A DNA stretch of 64,000 nt, from the NCBI GenBank assembly GCA_028289605.1, contig JANQON010000008.1:1-64000 (forward strand), written 5' to 3'. Made by a program: the position numbers and the translations under genes. Origin of the DNA: Hyphococcus sp. (lineage in GTDB: Bacteria > Pseudomonadota > Alphaproteobacteria > Caulobacterales > Parvularculaceae). The notes below the pieces were generated by a model, which was given only the letters and a program-made list of their open reading frames with translations, did not search any database and was not told where the DNA came from. Below are positions 28,206-37,010 of the stretch, piece by piece (within the stretch, counting starts at the first letter, position 1; the number at the start of each line of letters is the position of its first letter).

Positions 28206-29624
28206 CTAATCGAACAAGCGCGGTTGGCTGGGCTTCCTTGAAGATTTCTTCTTACCGGTCTTGGGCTTGCCGTCGCTCTCGATAAATTCGACAGCGGTCG
28301 TCCCGTCGGCGAATTGAATGGTTCCGGCGCCCGCCGCCGGCGCGTCTTTTGCGCGGCGCACAAGCCGGTCCCCGTCGTCGCGAACCAACGCAAAGCCCCG
28401 TTCAAGCACATTTTGAAACGAGAAGCTCTCCAACAGCCGCGCCAGCGCCTCGGTTTTGTCTTTACGCTGATGCAATGCGCGGATCGCGGCCGGACGCAGG
28501 CGGTCGGCGAGAGAGGCCGCGTTGCGCCGTCCCGTCGTCGCTAAAGACGTCAGGATGTGCGGCGATAGTCGACCGGCTTTTTCGCTAAGCGTATTGCGGG
28601 CTGCGCCGGCGCGTCCCTGCAATGCGGCGCGCAACTGATCGCCGCGCCGATCCAACAGCTGTTGCGCGGCGCCGAGAATGTCTTCGGGTCGGCCGAGACC
28701 GCGCTCGGCTGATTTCAGCGCGTTACGTCGCGCGTCCATGAGGCCAATCGCTGCGCCGCTCATGCGCCGCTCTTTGTTGCGCAGTTCGGACATCAGCTCG
28801 CTGCGGACCGGAACGGCGAATTCCGCCGCGGCGGTCGGCGTCGGCGCGCGCCGGTCAGCGACATAGTCGATAAGCGTCGTATCCGTTTCGTGGCCCACGG
28901 CGGAGATCAGCGGAATCCGACTCGCCGCCGCGGCCCGAGCAACGACTTCTTCGTTGAAACACCAGAGATCCTCCAGCGAGCCGCCGCCCCGCGCAACAAT
29001 CAGGATGTCGGGTCGCGGAACATCGTCGCCGTCGCCGAGCGCGTTGAAACCATCAATCGCCGCAGCGATGCTTTTTTCGGCGCCGCGCCCTTGCACCAGC
29101 GTCGGCCAGACGATGACCCGGCGCGGAAACCGTTCACGCAATCGATGCAGAATATCCCGAATAACCGCGCCGGAAGGCGACGTCACCACGCCGATCACGT
29201 CAGGGAGAAAGGGAATGGGTTGCTTTCGTTCCGGCGCAAAGAGCCCTTCTGCGGCGAGTTTCTTTTTGCGCTCTTCGAACAACGCCATCAGGGCGCCGAC
29301 GCCGGCGGGCTCCAGCGAGTCAATAATCAGCTGATAGCGCGACTGTCCCGGAAAGGACGACATGCGCCCGGTCGCGACGACCTCCATGCCCTGTTCCGGA
29401 TTAATGGAAAGACGCGCCGCCATGCCCTTCCACATGACGCTCGACAAGACGGCCTTTTCGTCTTTGAGATCGAGATAGACATGACCGGACGCCGCCCGCG
29501 TGACGCGGCCCAATTCTCCTCGCACGCGCACAAGACCGAAATTTTCCTCAATGGTCTTTTTGACGGCGCCGGAAAGCTCCGAGACTGTGTATTCGTGAAT
29601 GTTTCCAATAGATTCGCGCTTCAT
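28206..29624 (-). CDS. xseA: Exodeoxyribonuclease VII large subunit
   Basis: XseA with XseB degrades single-stranded DNA to oligonucleotides in repair. The 472-residue protein has an N-terminal OB-fold (VSELSGAVKKTIEENFGLVR, then GHVYLDLKD), the conserved nuclease core with PDVIGVVTSPSGAVIRDIL, VQGRGAEKSI, ILIVARGGGSLEDLWCFNEE and SAVGHETDTTLIDYVADRRAPTP, and a long helical C-terminal segment. The extreme C-terminus is Lys/Ser-rich. XseB is not in this window. Confidence 0.95.
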   Translation of the reverse strand: MKRESIGNIHEYTVSELSGAVKKTIEENFGLVRVRGELGRVTRAASGHVYLDLKDEKAVLSSVMWKGMAARLSINPEQGMEVVATGRMSSFPGQSRYQLIIDSLEPAGVGALMALFEERKKKLAAEGLFAPERKQPIPFLPDVIGVVTSPSGAVIRDILHRLRERFPRRVIVWPTLVQGRGAEKSIAAAIDGFNALGDGDDVPRPDILIVARGGGSLEDLWCFNEEVVARAAAASRIPLISAVGHETDTTLIDYVADRRAPTPTAAAEFAVPVRSELMSELRNKERRMSGAAIGLMDARRNALKSAERGLGRPEDILGAAQQLLDRRGDQLRAALQGRAGAARNTLSEKAGRLSPHILTSLATTGRRNAASLADRLRPAAIRALHQRKDKTEALARLLESFSFQNVLERGFALVRDDGDRLVRRAKDAPAAGAGTIQFADGTTAVEFIESDGKPKTGKKKSSRKPSQPRLFD

Positions 29625-29809
29625 GCCGACACTTAAAGCACGTTTTGCCGCCCTTGAGAGCCTTACAGGGCCGACCCTGAAAAATTTTTGCGCAGCGCAC
29701 CCTAACCATGGTCAGTGGTCGCGACGAACGCGTTTGTCTAACCGACGCGTCAATATGGCCACGCCCTGCAATTCGTTATAGAGAGGGCGCATTCGGTGGG
29801 AGAAGACGC

Positions 29810-31609
29810 ATGAAATTGAAATATCTAACAAGCGCCGCGGCGGGCGCGATTGTACTCGCGGGCTTTGGCCTGACGACGCTTGAGACCTCCAACGGGACAT
29901 CAGCGCAGGAAGCGCCGTTTCTGCACCCTCTTATCATGGCCCGCTCCATGTGCGGTCAGGACGGGGACGACCTCGCCAAACGACGGCAGTTTTTTGTTCG
30001 AGCGGCGACAGCGTACGCCAACGAACAGGACGCGCAAACACTGGCGCGCGCGGATATCCTGAACCCCGGACTGGGCCAGATCAGTTACGGCGTGACAACG
30101 GCGAGCGACGAAGCGCAGGCGTGGTTCAATCAGGGCGTTGCGCTCACCTATAACTTTAATCACGGTGAAGCGATCAAGGCGTTTAAACGCGCACAGGAAA
30201 GCGATCCTGATTGCGCCATGTGCTACTGGGGCGAGGCGTTCGCCTATGGCCCCAACATCAACATGCCGATGGTCGATGACGCGGTCGCCCCCGCTTATGC
30301 GGCGCTGGAAAAAGCGCAAGCGGCGAAAGACGGCGCCAGCGACAAAGAAAAAGCGCTCATCGATGCGCTGGCCGCGCGTTATGCGGCCGCGCCGGTAAAC
30401 GACCGTTCAGCGCTTGATAACGCCTTCGCTGACGCCATGGACGCCGTCGCGATGCAGTTCCCCGACGACGACTTCATTGCGGCGCTCGCCGCAGAAGCGA
30501 ACATGGACACCCAACCCTGGGATTACTGGGATAATGGCGGACGCACGCCGAAAGGCAGAACGGCGCGCACCGTATCTTTGCTGGAAGGCGTGCTCGCGCG
30601 CAATCCGCTGCATACGGCGTCAATTCATTTGTATATTCACATTACTGAGGCGTCGCAGAATCCGTATCGCGCCGCTGAGCATGCGGACCGTCTCGCTGCG
30701 CTGACGCCGGGCCTCGGCCATCTCATCCACATGCCGTCCCATACCTATTACAGGATCGGTCGGTTCAAGGATTCGCTTGAACACAATATCGTCGCTGTCG
30801 ACGTTGATCAGGCTTACATCGACAACGCCGAGCCCAGCATTCTTTATGAATTTGGTTACTACACGCACAATATTCATTTTGCGATGACCTCCGCGCTGAT
30901 GGCGGGCGATGCCGAAACGGCGCTGTCGATGGCGACGCTGCTCGACGAAAAGCTGCCGATTGAGATGGCGAGCGCGGCGCCCTTTGTGCAGCCGATCAAG
31001 GCCGCGCCCTATTACGCCATGGTGATGTTCGGCGATCCTGACGACATTCTGGCGCTCGACAAGCCGATCGACGATTTCCCGTTTCTTCAGGGCGCATGGC
31101 ATTATGCGCGCGGCGAAGCCTTCGCCAAGAAGGGCGACGCAGCGGCGGCGCATCGCGAAGCCGAAGCTATCGCCAGTATCGTCGCTGAAGCGGACCTGTC
31201 GTCGCTGACGAGTAACAATGTGCCCGCCCTCGATATTCTTAATATCGCCCGGCTCACCGCAACCGCCCGCGCCGCGGCGGCCGAAGACAAACTGGGAACC
31301 GCCATCGAAGCGATGGAGGAAGCAGTCGCGATTCAGGACCAGATTTTCTACACCGAGCCCCCCTACTGGTACTATCCGGCCAAGCAAACGCTCGCCGCCA
31401 TGGTCGCTCAACAAGGCGACAATCAGCGTGCGGAACAGCTCTTTTTGGAAGCGCTGACAGAATCGCCCAACAACGCCTGGGTGCTCTACGGCCTTTCGGA
31501 AAACTACAAGGAACGCGGCAACAAGAACGGGGCTAAATACGCCGCCGGTTTGTTCAAGGACGCCTGGATGGGCGGCAAGAAAACGGCGCCCTCGCTGAAC
31601 AGTTTGTAG
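29810..31609 (+). CDS. Secreted TPR-repeat protein
   Basis: A 599-residue protein starting at the ATG at 29810 (GGTGGGAGAAG upstream). An N-terminal hydrophobic signal (about 4-24) suggests export. Several TPR-like units are seen: AWFNQGVALTYNFNHGEAIK, then a conserved CAMCYWGEAFAYGPNINMP (two Cys, CAMC), and further helical repeats up to NAWVLYGLSENYKERG. Proteins of this TPR type occur widely in Proteobacteria and soil bacteria as uncharacterised exported proteins. CAMC could be redox-active or bind metal, but it lacks the CH of a heme site. Confidence 0.8.
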   Translation: MKLKYLTSAAAGAIVLAGFGLTTLETSNGTSAQEAPFLHPLIMARSMCGQDGDDLAKRRQFFVRAATAYANEQDAQTLARADILNPGLGQISYGVTTASDEAQAWFNQGVALTYNFNHGEAIKAFKRAQESDPDCAMCYWGEAFAYGPNINMPMVDDAVAPAYAALEKAQAAKDGASDKEKALIDALAARYAAAPVNDRSALDNAFADAMDAVAMQFPDDDFIAALAAEANMDTQPWDYWDNGGRTPKGRTARTVSLLEGVLARNPLHTASIHLYIHITEASQNPYRAAEHADRLAALTPGLGHLIHMPSHTYYRIGRFKDSLEHNIVAVDVDQAYIDNAEPSILYEFGYYTHNIHFAMTSALMAGDAETALSMATLLDEKLPIEMASAAPFVQPIKAAPYYAMVMFGDPDDILALDKPIDDFPFLQGAWHYARGEAFAKKGDAAAAHREAEAIASIVAEADLSSLTSNNVPALDILNIARLTATARAAAAEDKLGTAIEAMEEAVAIQDQIFYTEPPYWYYPAKQTLAAMVAQQGDNQRAEQLFLEALTESPNNAWVLYGLSENYKERGNKNGAKYAAGLFKDAWMGGKKTAPSLNSL

Positions 31610-31680
31610 GGACGAGCGGTTGCGCCGGGCGACCGCTTGTCGGCGCCTGGCGTGACGTATCGTTCGCGCGATGCTCTACG

Positions 31681-31754
31681 TCCGCTCATTCCCGCGAAAG
31701 CGGGAATCCACACTGTCTTGCCCATGGATCCCCGCTTTCGCGGGGATGAGCGGA
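31681..31754. repeat. Paired palindromic repeat (GCTCATCCCCGC family), copy 3
   Basis: Two 30-base inverted arms (31681-31710 and 31725-31754) differ at only two positions. Each arm contains an internal hairpin, CCCGCGAAAGCGGG, followed by ATCCA. It lies between two convergent genes and can act as a bidirectional terminator. Same core as the copies near 24.6 and 28.1 kb. Confidence 0.85.
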
Positions 31755-31809
31755 TGAATTTGGATATTGAAGGACGATACCGACCCGGACGTCGGCGCCC
31801 CTAACCCGC

Positions 31810-33234
31810 CTACTTGTTTTCTTCAGCTTCTTCGAGCGCCTTTCGAAGCTCTTCAATCTCTTCTTCAGTGAGATCGCCGTCCTCGCGCAGCGTCCAACTC
31901 GGTTGGATATCGGGCAATCCGACCTCGGGCAGCACCGCGCCCCCAGAGAGATTATCGCCTGATCCCTCAGCGATGCCGCTGGCGTCGCCAACATCGCGGC
32001 GAAAGTCCGAAAGATCGCGAATGCGCTCTCGATCGTCGAACCGCCGGGCCGATCGAACGCCGATCAACTTGTCGAGATCCGGTCCGGTGCGGCCCGCCGT
32101 GCGGTTTTGTTTCAACAGTTCCTGTGCGCGCGTAAAATCCTCACTGCCCTTGCCCGGCCGCCATCCGGAAAGAATCTCGCGTCGGCCCGCGCATTCCGCC
32201 GCCTTGTCCTGATCGTCGAACTCCTCCGGACAGAATATCGCGACCACGCCCGACGAACTGGGCGCAACGGGGGCATCGCCCAGCGGCAGCTGCACCCGCG
32301 GGGCGGTAAAGCGTCTCGAGCCAAACACAGGTTCCTCATCGAACATGTCATCGCCCGTCAGCGGTTCTTCTTCGGCGATAAGTTCCTGCTCGGGAGGGGT
32401 TTCCTCGTCTGCGTTCTCATCTTCCTCGGTCGCGTCATCATCCGCTTCCGCGCCGGCGGGATCCTGACCGTCGGCGTCATCGGGGGCAACGACATCTTCA
32501 AGGCCTGGCTGCTCGAACTGCTCCGGTTCGACAGAGATGAGCGGATCGGGATCGTCTTCCGCCGGCGTCTGTTCAAACGGCTCGTCCTCCGGCGCAGGCT
32601 GGTTCAGATCGTCTTCAGCGGCGGGCGCGGGGTCCAGGATCAAGGGCTCGGGCGCCAGCTCCTCAGGCGCTGGGGCGGGGTCGGGCGTCAGATCGAGACC
32701 CGTCAGGTCCGGCTCAGGCTCCGGCTCGGGTTCAGGCTCAGGTTCTGGTTCGGGCTCCGGCTCCGGCTCCGGCTCCACAGGGGGCTCCGGCTCAGGCACA
32801 GGATCCGGTTCCGGCTCTTCGACGATTTCAGGCTCCGGCTCGGGCTCAGGTTCGGGTTCGGGCTCAGGCTCGGGTTCCGGTTCGGGATCAGATTCGATAA
32901 AGGGGTCGCGCAAACTGGGGAATTCGGGCCGTTCCCATTCGACCAGGGTCACGTTGATCGTATCTGTCGGGGCGTTCGGCACGTAGATGCGCACCCGCGC
33001 GAAGATCGACAACATCGAAATCACGACCAGATTGATCATAAAAGCCGCGGCGAGAGCAGCGGTCCGACGGCGCCGGGCGTTCGCCGACCAGGGGTCGACC
33101 CAACGGGACAGGATCCTGTCCAAAATCCATTCGCCGCGCCGCACGAGCCCTTTCAGCCCCCGCGCGCGCCGACGCCGGCGTCGTTTAACCGCAACCGGTT
33201 CTGCTGGCGACGTCTCGTTCATGCGGCCCGGCAT
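31810..33234 (-). CDS. TonB-like inner-membrane protein with a long Glu-Pro repeat
   Basis: A 474-residue protein. The N-terminus is cytoplasmic and very basic ([10 protein letters not shown]), then one membrane helix (about 62-82), then [12 protein letters not shown] as in TonB/energy-transducer proteins. About 60 residues of mostly Glu-Pro repeats follow (about 115-178), then an acidic Asp/Glu/Pro region to about 300. The C-terminal part has a short Cys-containing segment ([20 protein letters not shown]) and an acidic helix, but I cannot see a TonB C-terminal domain. It may span the periplasm and couple to an unknown partner. The start may instead be the ATG read from 33222. Confidence 0.75.
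   Translation of the reverse strand: MPGRMNETSPAEPVAVKRRRRRRARGLKGLVRRGEWILDRILSRWVDPWSANARRRRTAALAAAFMINLVVISMLSIFARVRIYVPNAPTDTINVTLVEWERPEFPSLRDPFIESDPEPEPEPEPEPEPEPEPEPEIVEEPEPDPVPEPEPPVEPEPEPEPEPEPEPEPEPEPEPDLTGLDLTPDPAPAPEELAPEPLILDPAPAAEDDLNQPAPEDEPFEQTPAEDDPDPLISVEPEQFEQPGLEDVVAPDDADGQDPAGAEADDDATEEDENADEETPPEQELIAEEEPLTGDDMFDEEPVFGSRRFTAPRVQLPLGDAPVAPSSSGVVAIFCPEEFDDQDKAAECAGRREILSGWRPGKGSEDFTRAQELLKQNRTAGRTGPDLDKLIGVRSARRFDDRERIRDLSDFRRDVGDASGIAEGSGDNLSGGAVLPEVGLPDIQPSWTLREDGDLTEEEIEELRKALEEAEENK
32704..32892 (-). repeat. Short tandem repeat coding for Glu-Pro dipeptides
   Basis: Within the TonB-like gene, hexanucleotides of the type GAGCCG, GAACCC and GAGCCT repeat in two blocks, broken by a segment coding [12 protein letters not shown]. 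The third codon positions vary, so the repeat is old and held at protein level, not a fresh slippage tract. The Glu-Pro rod of TonB serves to span the periplasm. Confidence 0.8.
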
Positions 33235-33290
33235 TGATCCCGGCGCGACAGCGCCTTAAACGCGAAAGCTAAGACTCGGAGACGCTTCAA

Positions 33291-34568
33291 GTGAAAGTCC
33301 TGTTGATCGGCGGCGGCGGACGGGAGCACGCTCTTGGCTGGAAACTTGCGCAAAGCCCGCAACTTTCCAAGCTGTACGTAGATCCGTCGAACCCCGGTCT
33401 TAAACACATCGGCGCGCCCGTGGCCATAGATATGGGGCGACAGGACGCCGTTGTCTCCTTCGCACAGGAAAAAGATGTCGATCTTGTGGTCGTCGGCCCG
33501 GAAGCGCCGCTCGCCGCCGGGCTCGGAGACGCCCTTCGGGCCGCAAACATCGCCTGTTTCGGCCCCGACCGGGCCGCTGCGCGCCTGGAAACGTCAAAAG
33601 CCTTCATGAAGGACGTATGCGCCAGCGTCGACGCGCCGACTGCAGCCTACGGCAAATTCACCGAGAGCGCCGCCGCGAAGCGCTTCTTGCGCGGCCAATC
33701 GCCTCCGTATGTGGTCAAAGCGGATGGCTTGGCCGCCGGCAAGGGCGTGATTATCGCCGAATCGCTCACCGAAGCGGAGGCGGCTGTCGACGCCATGCTG
33801 GGCGGCGCGTTCGGCGACGCCGGCGCCGAGATTGTGATCGAAGAATTCATGGAAGGCGAGGAAGCGAGCTTCTTCGCCATTACGGACGGCGAATCAATAT
33901 TGCCGATGATCGCGGCCCAGGATCACAAGCGCGCCTTTGACGGCGACCGCGGCCCGAACACCGGCGGCATGGGCGCCTACTCGCCGGCGCCGGTTTTCAC
34001 CGAGGCCGTGCGCCAGCGGACGATCGATCAAATCGTCAGGCCCATTGTGCAGGAAATGGCGCGACGCGGCGCTCCGTATGTCGGCGTGATCTACGCCGGC
34101 CTGATGATTAAGGACGAGCAGCCGCGCCTTGTTGAAATCAATGCGCGATTTGGCGATCCTGAATGCCAGATCCTGATGCGCACGCTTGAGAGCGATTTGC
34201 TTCCGATCCTGCATGCTGCAGCCGTTGGAACGTTGAACGAACACCGCCTCGCCTGGTCGAACGACGCAGCGGCGCTCGTCGTCATGGCGACAAAGGGATA
34301 TCCCGGCGCCTATGAGAAGGGGTCCGCCATCATCGGCGTTGACGCCGCCGATGACCTTCCCGGCGTGCGCGTGTTCCACGCAGGCACCCAATTGGACGCT
34401 TCAGGAACGTTGCGCGCCAATGGCGGCAGGGTGCTCAATATAACTGCGACGGGCGCTGATGTGCGCGAAGCCGTCGCCCGCGCCTACGCCGGCGTTGACG
34501 CCATCTCATGGCCGGAAGGTTTTTGCCGCCGCGATATCGGCTGGCGCGCAATAGGCGGGCAAACATGA
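33291..34568 (+). CDS. purD: Phosphoribosylamine--glycine ligase (GAR synthetase)
   Basis: PurD joins glycine to 5-phosphoribosylamine with ATP, the second step of purine synthesis. The 425-residue protein starts at a GTG and begins KVLLIGGGGREHALGWKL, the family N-terminus. ATP-grasp motifs include VVKADGLAAGKGVI, EEFMEGEEASFF, the signature RGPNTGGMGAYSP and INARFGDPECQ. A hydrolase gene overlaps its stop (ATGA), starting a four-gene operon. Confidence 0.96.
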   Translation: MKVLLIGGGGREHALGWKLAQSPQLSKLYVDPSNPGLKHIGAPVAIDMGRQDAVVSFAQEKDVDLVVVGPEAPLAAGLGDALRAANIACFGPDRAAARLETSKAFMKDVCASVDAPTAAYGKFTESAAAKRFLRGQSPPYVVKADGLAAGKGVIIAESLTEAEAAVDAMLGGAFGDAGAEIVIEEFMEGEEASFFAITDGESILPMIAAQDHKRAFDGDRGPNTGGMGAYSPAPVFTEAVRQRTIDQIVRPIVQEMARRGAPYVGVIYAGLMIKDEQPRLVEINARFGDPECQILMRTLESDLLPILHAAAVGTLNEHRLAWSNDAAALVVMATKGYPGAYEKGSAIIGVDAADDLPGVRVFHAGTQLDASGTLRANGGRVLNITATGADVREAVARAYAGVDAISWPEGFCRRDIGWRAIGGQT

Positions 34569-35452
34569 GGCCGATAGACGAATGGCGCGACGCGGCGACT
34601 TTTTTCTCCGTTCACGGATGGAAAATTGCGGCTTGGACCGATTTTGATGAAACCGCGGAAAAGCCATGGCTGTTGTTGATCCACGGTTTTCCGACGTCGT
34701 CCTGGGACTGGACCGCGGTTTGGCCGACCCTTGCTGAAACCTTCAACCTTGCCGCCATCGATATGCTCGGTTTCGGGCTCTCGGAAAAGCCGAGGCGCAT
34801 CAAATATCGAATCTTCGATCAAGCGGATTTGCAGGAGGTCCTGCTCGAAAAACTGGGCGTCGGCGAAGCGCACGTTCTCGCTCACGACTACGGGGACACC
34901 GTCGCGCAGGAGTTGTTGGCGCGCCACAATGAAGGAGCCCTCAGCTTTTCATTGAAATCGGTTTGTTTCCTCAATGGCGGGCTCTTTCCCGAACAGCATC
35001 GCGCCCGGCCAATTCAGAAAATCGGACTTTCGCCTTTAGGCGGCGCACTCGGGTTTGTGTTGTCGCGAAACTCGTTGCGAAAAGGATTTGACGAAATATT
35101 CGGCCCGGAAACAAAGGCGAGCGATACGGAGATTGACGGACATTGGTCGCTCCTATCGGAATCCGGAGGAGAGAAAATCTTCCACAAACTCCTGCACTAT
35201 ATCCCCGAACGGCGAATGCATCGGGACCGATGGGTCGGCGGATTGTCGAGCGCTATGATCCCCCTCAAGCTCATCGACGGCGGCGCCGATCCTGTTTCCG
35301 GCGCGCATCTTTACGACTATTACCGCGAGAATGTGCCAAACCCCGACGCCTCATTGCTGGCGAACATCGGCCATTATCCGCAAACAGAAGACCCCACTGA
35401 TGTCGCGCGGCTCTTTCTAGAGTTTCATCAAAAGATCGGGACGATTGATTAA
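34565..35452 (+). CDS. Alpha/beta hydrolase with Asp nucleophile (epoxide hydrolase/haloalkane dehalogenase-like)
   Basis: A 295-residue protein starting at the ATG overlapping the purD stop. The oxyanion loop is HGFPTSSWDW. The nucleophile elbow is AHDYGDT, with Asp where esterases have Ser, as in epoxide hydrolases and haloalkane dehalogenases. The catalytic His is in ANIGHYPQTEDP and an acid candidate is in IDGGADPVSG. The substrate is not known. An Asp nucleophile with this sequence is also found in MEST-like proteins. Tight coupling to purD and GDT1 is by position only. Confidence 0.85.
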   Translation: MRPIDEWRDAATFFSVHGWKIAAWTDFDETAEKPWLLLIHGFPTSSWDWTAVWPTLAETFNLAAIDMLGFGLSEKPRRIKYRIFDQADLQEVLLEKLGVGEAHVLAHDYGDTVAQELLARHNEGALSFSLKSVCFLNGGLFPEQHRARPIQKIGLSPLGGALGFVLSRNSLRKGFDEIFGPETKASDTEIDGHWSLLSESGGEKIFHKLLHYIPERRMHRDRWVGGLSSAMIPLKLIDGGADPVSGAHLYDYYRENVPNPDASLLANIGHYPQTEDPTDVARLFLEFHQKIGTID

Positions 35453-35727
35453 TGACTGCATTCTTGACCGTATTCGCTGCAGTATTTCTCGCCGAACTGG
35501 GCGATAAGACGCAAATAGCGACGTTTCTCTTCTCTGCGGAAGGCGAGCGCCCGAAATCGGTTGTGTTTGTCGCGGCGTCCCTCGCTCTTGTTGTTTCCAG
35601 TGCGTTCGCGGTCCTGCTAGGCGCCGCCGCGGAAAAACATTTATCCGCCATTCCACTGAAGCTCGTCGCTGGCGGGGGTTTCATCATAATCGGGGCGTCG
35701 ATGATCATTGGACAGTTTCGCGCCTGA
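35452..35727 (+). CDS. TMEM165/GDT1 family protein, single-repeat form
   Basis: A 91-residue membrane protein with three predicted helices and one copy of the UPF0016 motif AELGDKTQ. Typical GDT1 proteins carry two such repeats (about 190 residues or more) and transport Mn2+ or Ca2+ in exchange for H+. Half-size forms presumably pair to make a whole transporter. The gene overlaps the previous stop by one base. No second repeat gene is adjacent. Confidence 0.88.
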   Translation: MTAFLTVFAAVFLAELGDKTQIATFLFSAEGERPKSVVFVAASLALVVSSAFAVLLGAAAEKHLSAIPLKLVAGGGFIIIGASMIIGQFRA

Positions 35728-35743
35728 AGGGACAACAAAAGAC

Positions 35744-36814
35744 ATGTCGAAGACTGAACAACCTGATTTCAGCGGCGTCGGAGAAACGCCGGAACATCTC
35801 GCCATCAACGAAGCAGCGCTCAGCGACTATATGCGGTTGCATGTGGATGGGTTCGCGGGTCCGCTGACGGTCGCGAAGTTCAAGGGCGGCCAGTCCAATC
35901 CGACCTATCTTTTGACAACGCCGCAAAAGAAATATGTGTTGCGGCGCAAGCCGCCAGGCAAACTCTTGCCGTCGGCGCACGCTATCGATCGCGAATACCG
36001 GGTGATGACCGCGCTCCATGCGCAGGGATTTCCTGCGCCGAAAACACATGCTCTGTGCGAAGATGAGTCCGTTGTCGGAACCGCATTTTTCATCATGGAT
36101 TTTGTCGACGGCAGAATATTCTGGGATTCTGCGCTGCCGGACGTTGAAAAAGAAGAACGAAAACCGCTCTTTTATGCGTTGATCGACACATTAGCGGAAC
36201 TGCATCAGGTCGATTACAACGCGGCCGGCCTGTCGGACTACGGCAAACCGGGCAACTATTTCGAGCGACAGGTGGCTCGCTGGTCAAAGCAATACAAGGG
36301 CGCGGAAACCAACAAGATTGACGAGATGGATAGGCTGATGGCGTGGCTTCCGACGGCGACGCCGAAGGACGACGCCACGTCTATCGTTCACGGCGACTAT
36401 CGCTTCGACAACACGATAATGCACCCTACCGAGGCGAAGACCCTGGCGGTGCTGGACTGGGAGCTGTCGACCCTGGGCCATCCGCTCGCGGACTTCACCT
36501 ATTTCCTCATGGTTTACTTCTTTCCCCGGGACGTTCGCGGCGGGCTGGCGGGGCTGGACCTTGAGTCCCAAGGGATTCCGGGCCTTGATGACATCGTTCG
36601 TCACTATTGCGCGCGAACAGGTCGCGACGGCGTGCCGGCTCTCGACTATTGCATTTCCTACAACATGTTCAGGATCGCTGCGATCATTCAAGGCGTTTAC
36701 GCTCGCTCGTTGCAAGGAAACGCATCTTCGCCGGAAGCAAAGAAAATGGGCGATCAGGTGCAGCCGCTCGCCGCTCTCGCCTGGAGTTTCGCCAAACGCG
36801 CCGGCGCGTCATAG
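35744..36814 (+). CDS. Phosphotransferase family protein (APH fold, ACAD10/11-like)
   Basis: A 356-residue kinase-like protein starting at 35744, 16 bp after the GDT1 gene. Motifs: GGQSNPTYLL and YVLRRKPPGKLL for nucleotide binding, IVHGDYRFDNTIMHP as catalytic loop (HGDxxxxN), and LAVLDWELSTLGHPLADF as the metal-binding DxE. This form is the one found fused to acyl-CoA dehydrogenases in eukaryotic ACAD10/11, where the kinase acts on hydroxyacyl-CoA. A role in fatty-acid metabolism is likely but not shown here. Confidence 0.88.
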   Translation: MSKTEQPDFSGVGETPEHLAINEAALSDYMRLHVDGFAGPLTVAKFKGGQSNPTYLLTTPQKKYVLRRKPPGKLLPSAHAIDREYRVMTALHAQGFPAPKTHALCEDESVVGTAFFIMDFVDGRIFWDSALPDVEKEERKPLFYALIDTLAELHQVDYNAAGLSDYGKPGNYFERQVARWSKQYKGAETNKIDEMDRLMAWLPTATPKDDATSIVHGDYRFDNTIMHPTEAKTLAVLDWELSTLGHPLADFTYFLMVYFFPRDVRGGLAGLDLESQGIPGLDDIVRHYCARTGRDGVPALDYCISYNMFRIAAIIQGVYARSLQGNASSPEAKKMGDQVQPLAALAWSFAKRAGAS

Positions 36815-37010
36815 GATTCGTTTCGCGCGTTCGCGTAACAATCTCCGCCACATTTTCGCCCACCTGTCTAATAATCAATCTGTATGCTTCGCATAAATGC
36901 TGGGGAGCGCGGCCCTAATCGTAAACAGTTTAAACAAATTTCATCTCCGATTTTCACACGTCTTTACCAGCTCCGGCTAAAAACCCTCAAACAGTGAGGA
37001 GTCGGAGCGA

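Noticed and set aside
28890..29636. Open frame of 248 codons on the plus strand
   Set aside because: It is antisense to xseA and has no family features.
30201..30235. CAMC motif of the TPR protein as a heme c site
   Set aside because: The His that must follow the second Cys of CXXCH is missing (CAMCY).
32107..33237. Open frame of 376 codons on the plus strand
   Set aside because: It mirrors the Glu-Pro repeat gene. Its Arg/Leu/Gly-rich product is the antisense reading of GAGCCG-type repeats and has no signal or domain, while the minus strand has a membrane anchor and a TonB-like start.
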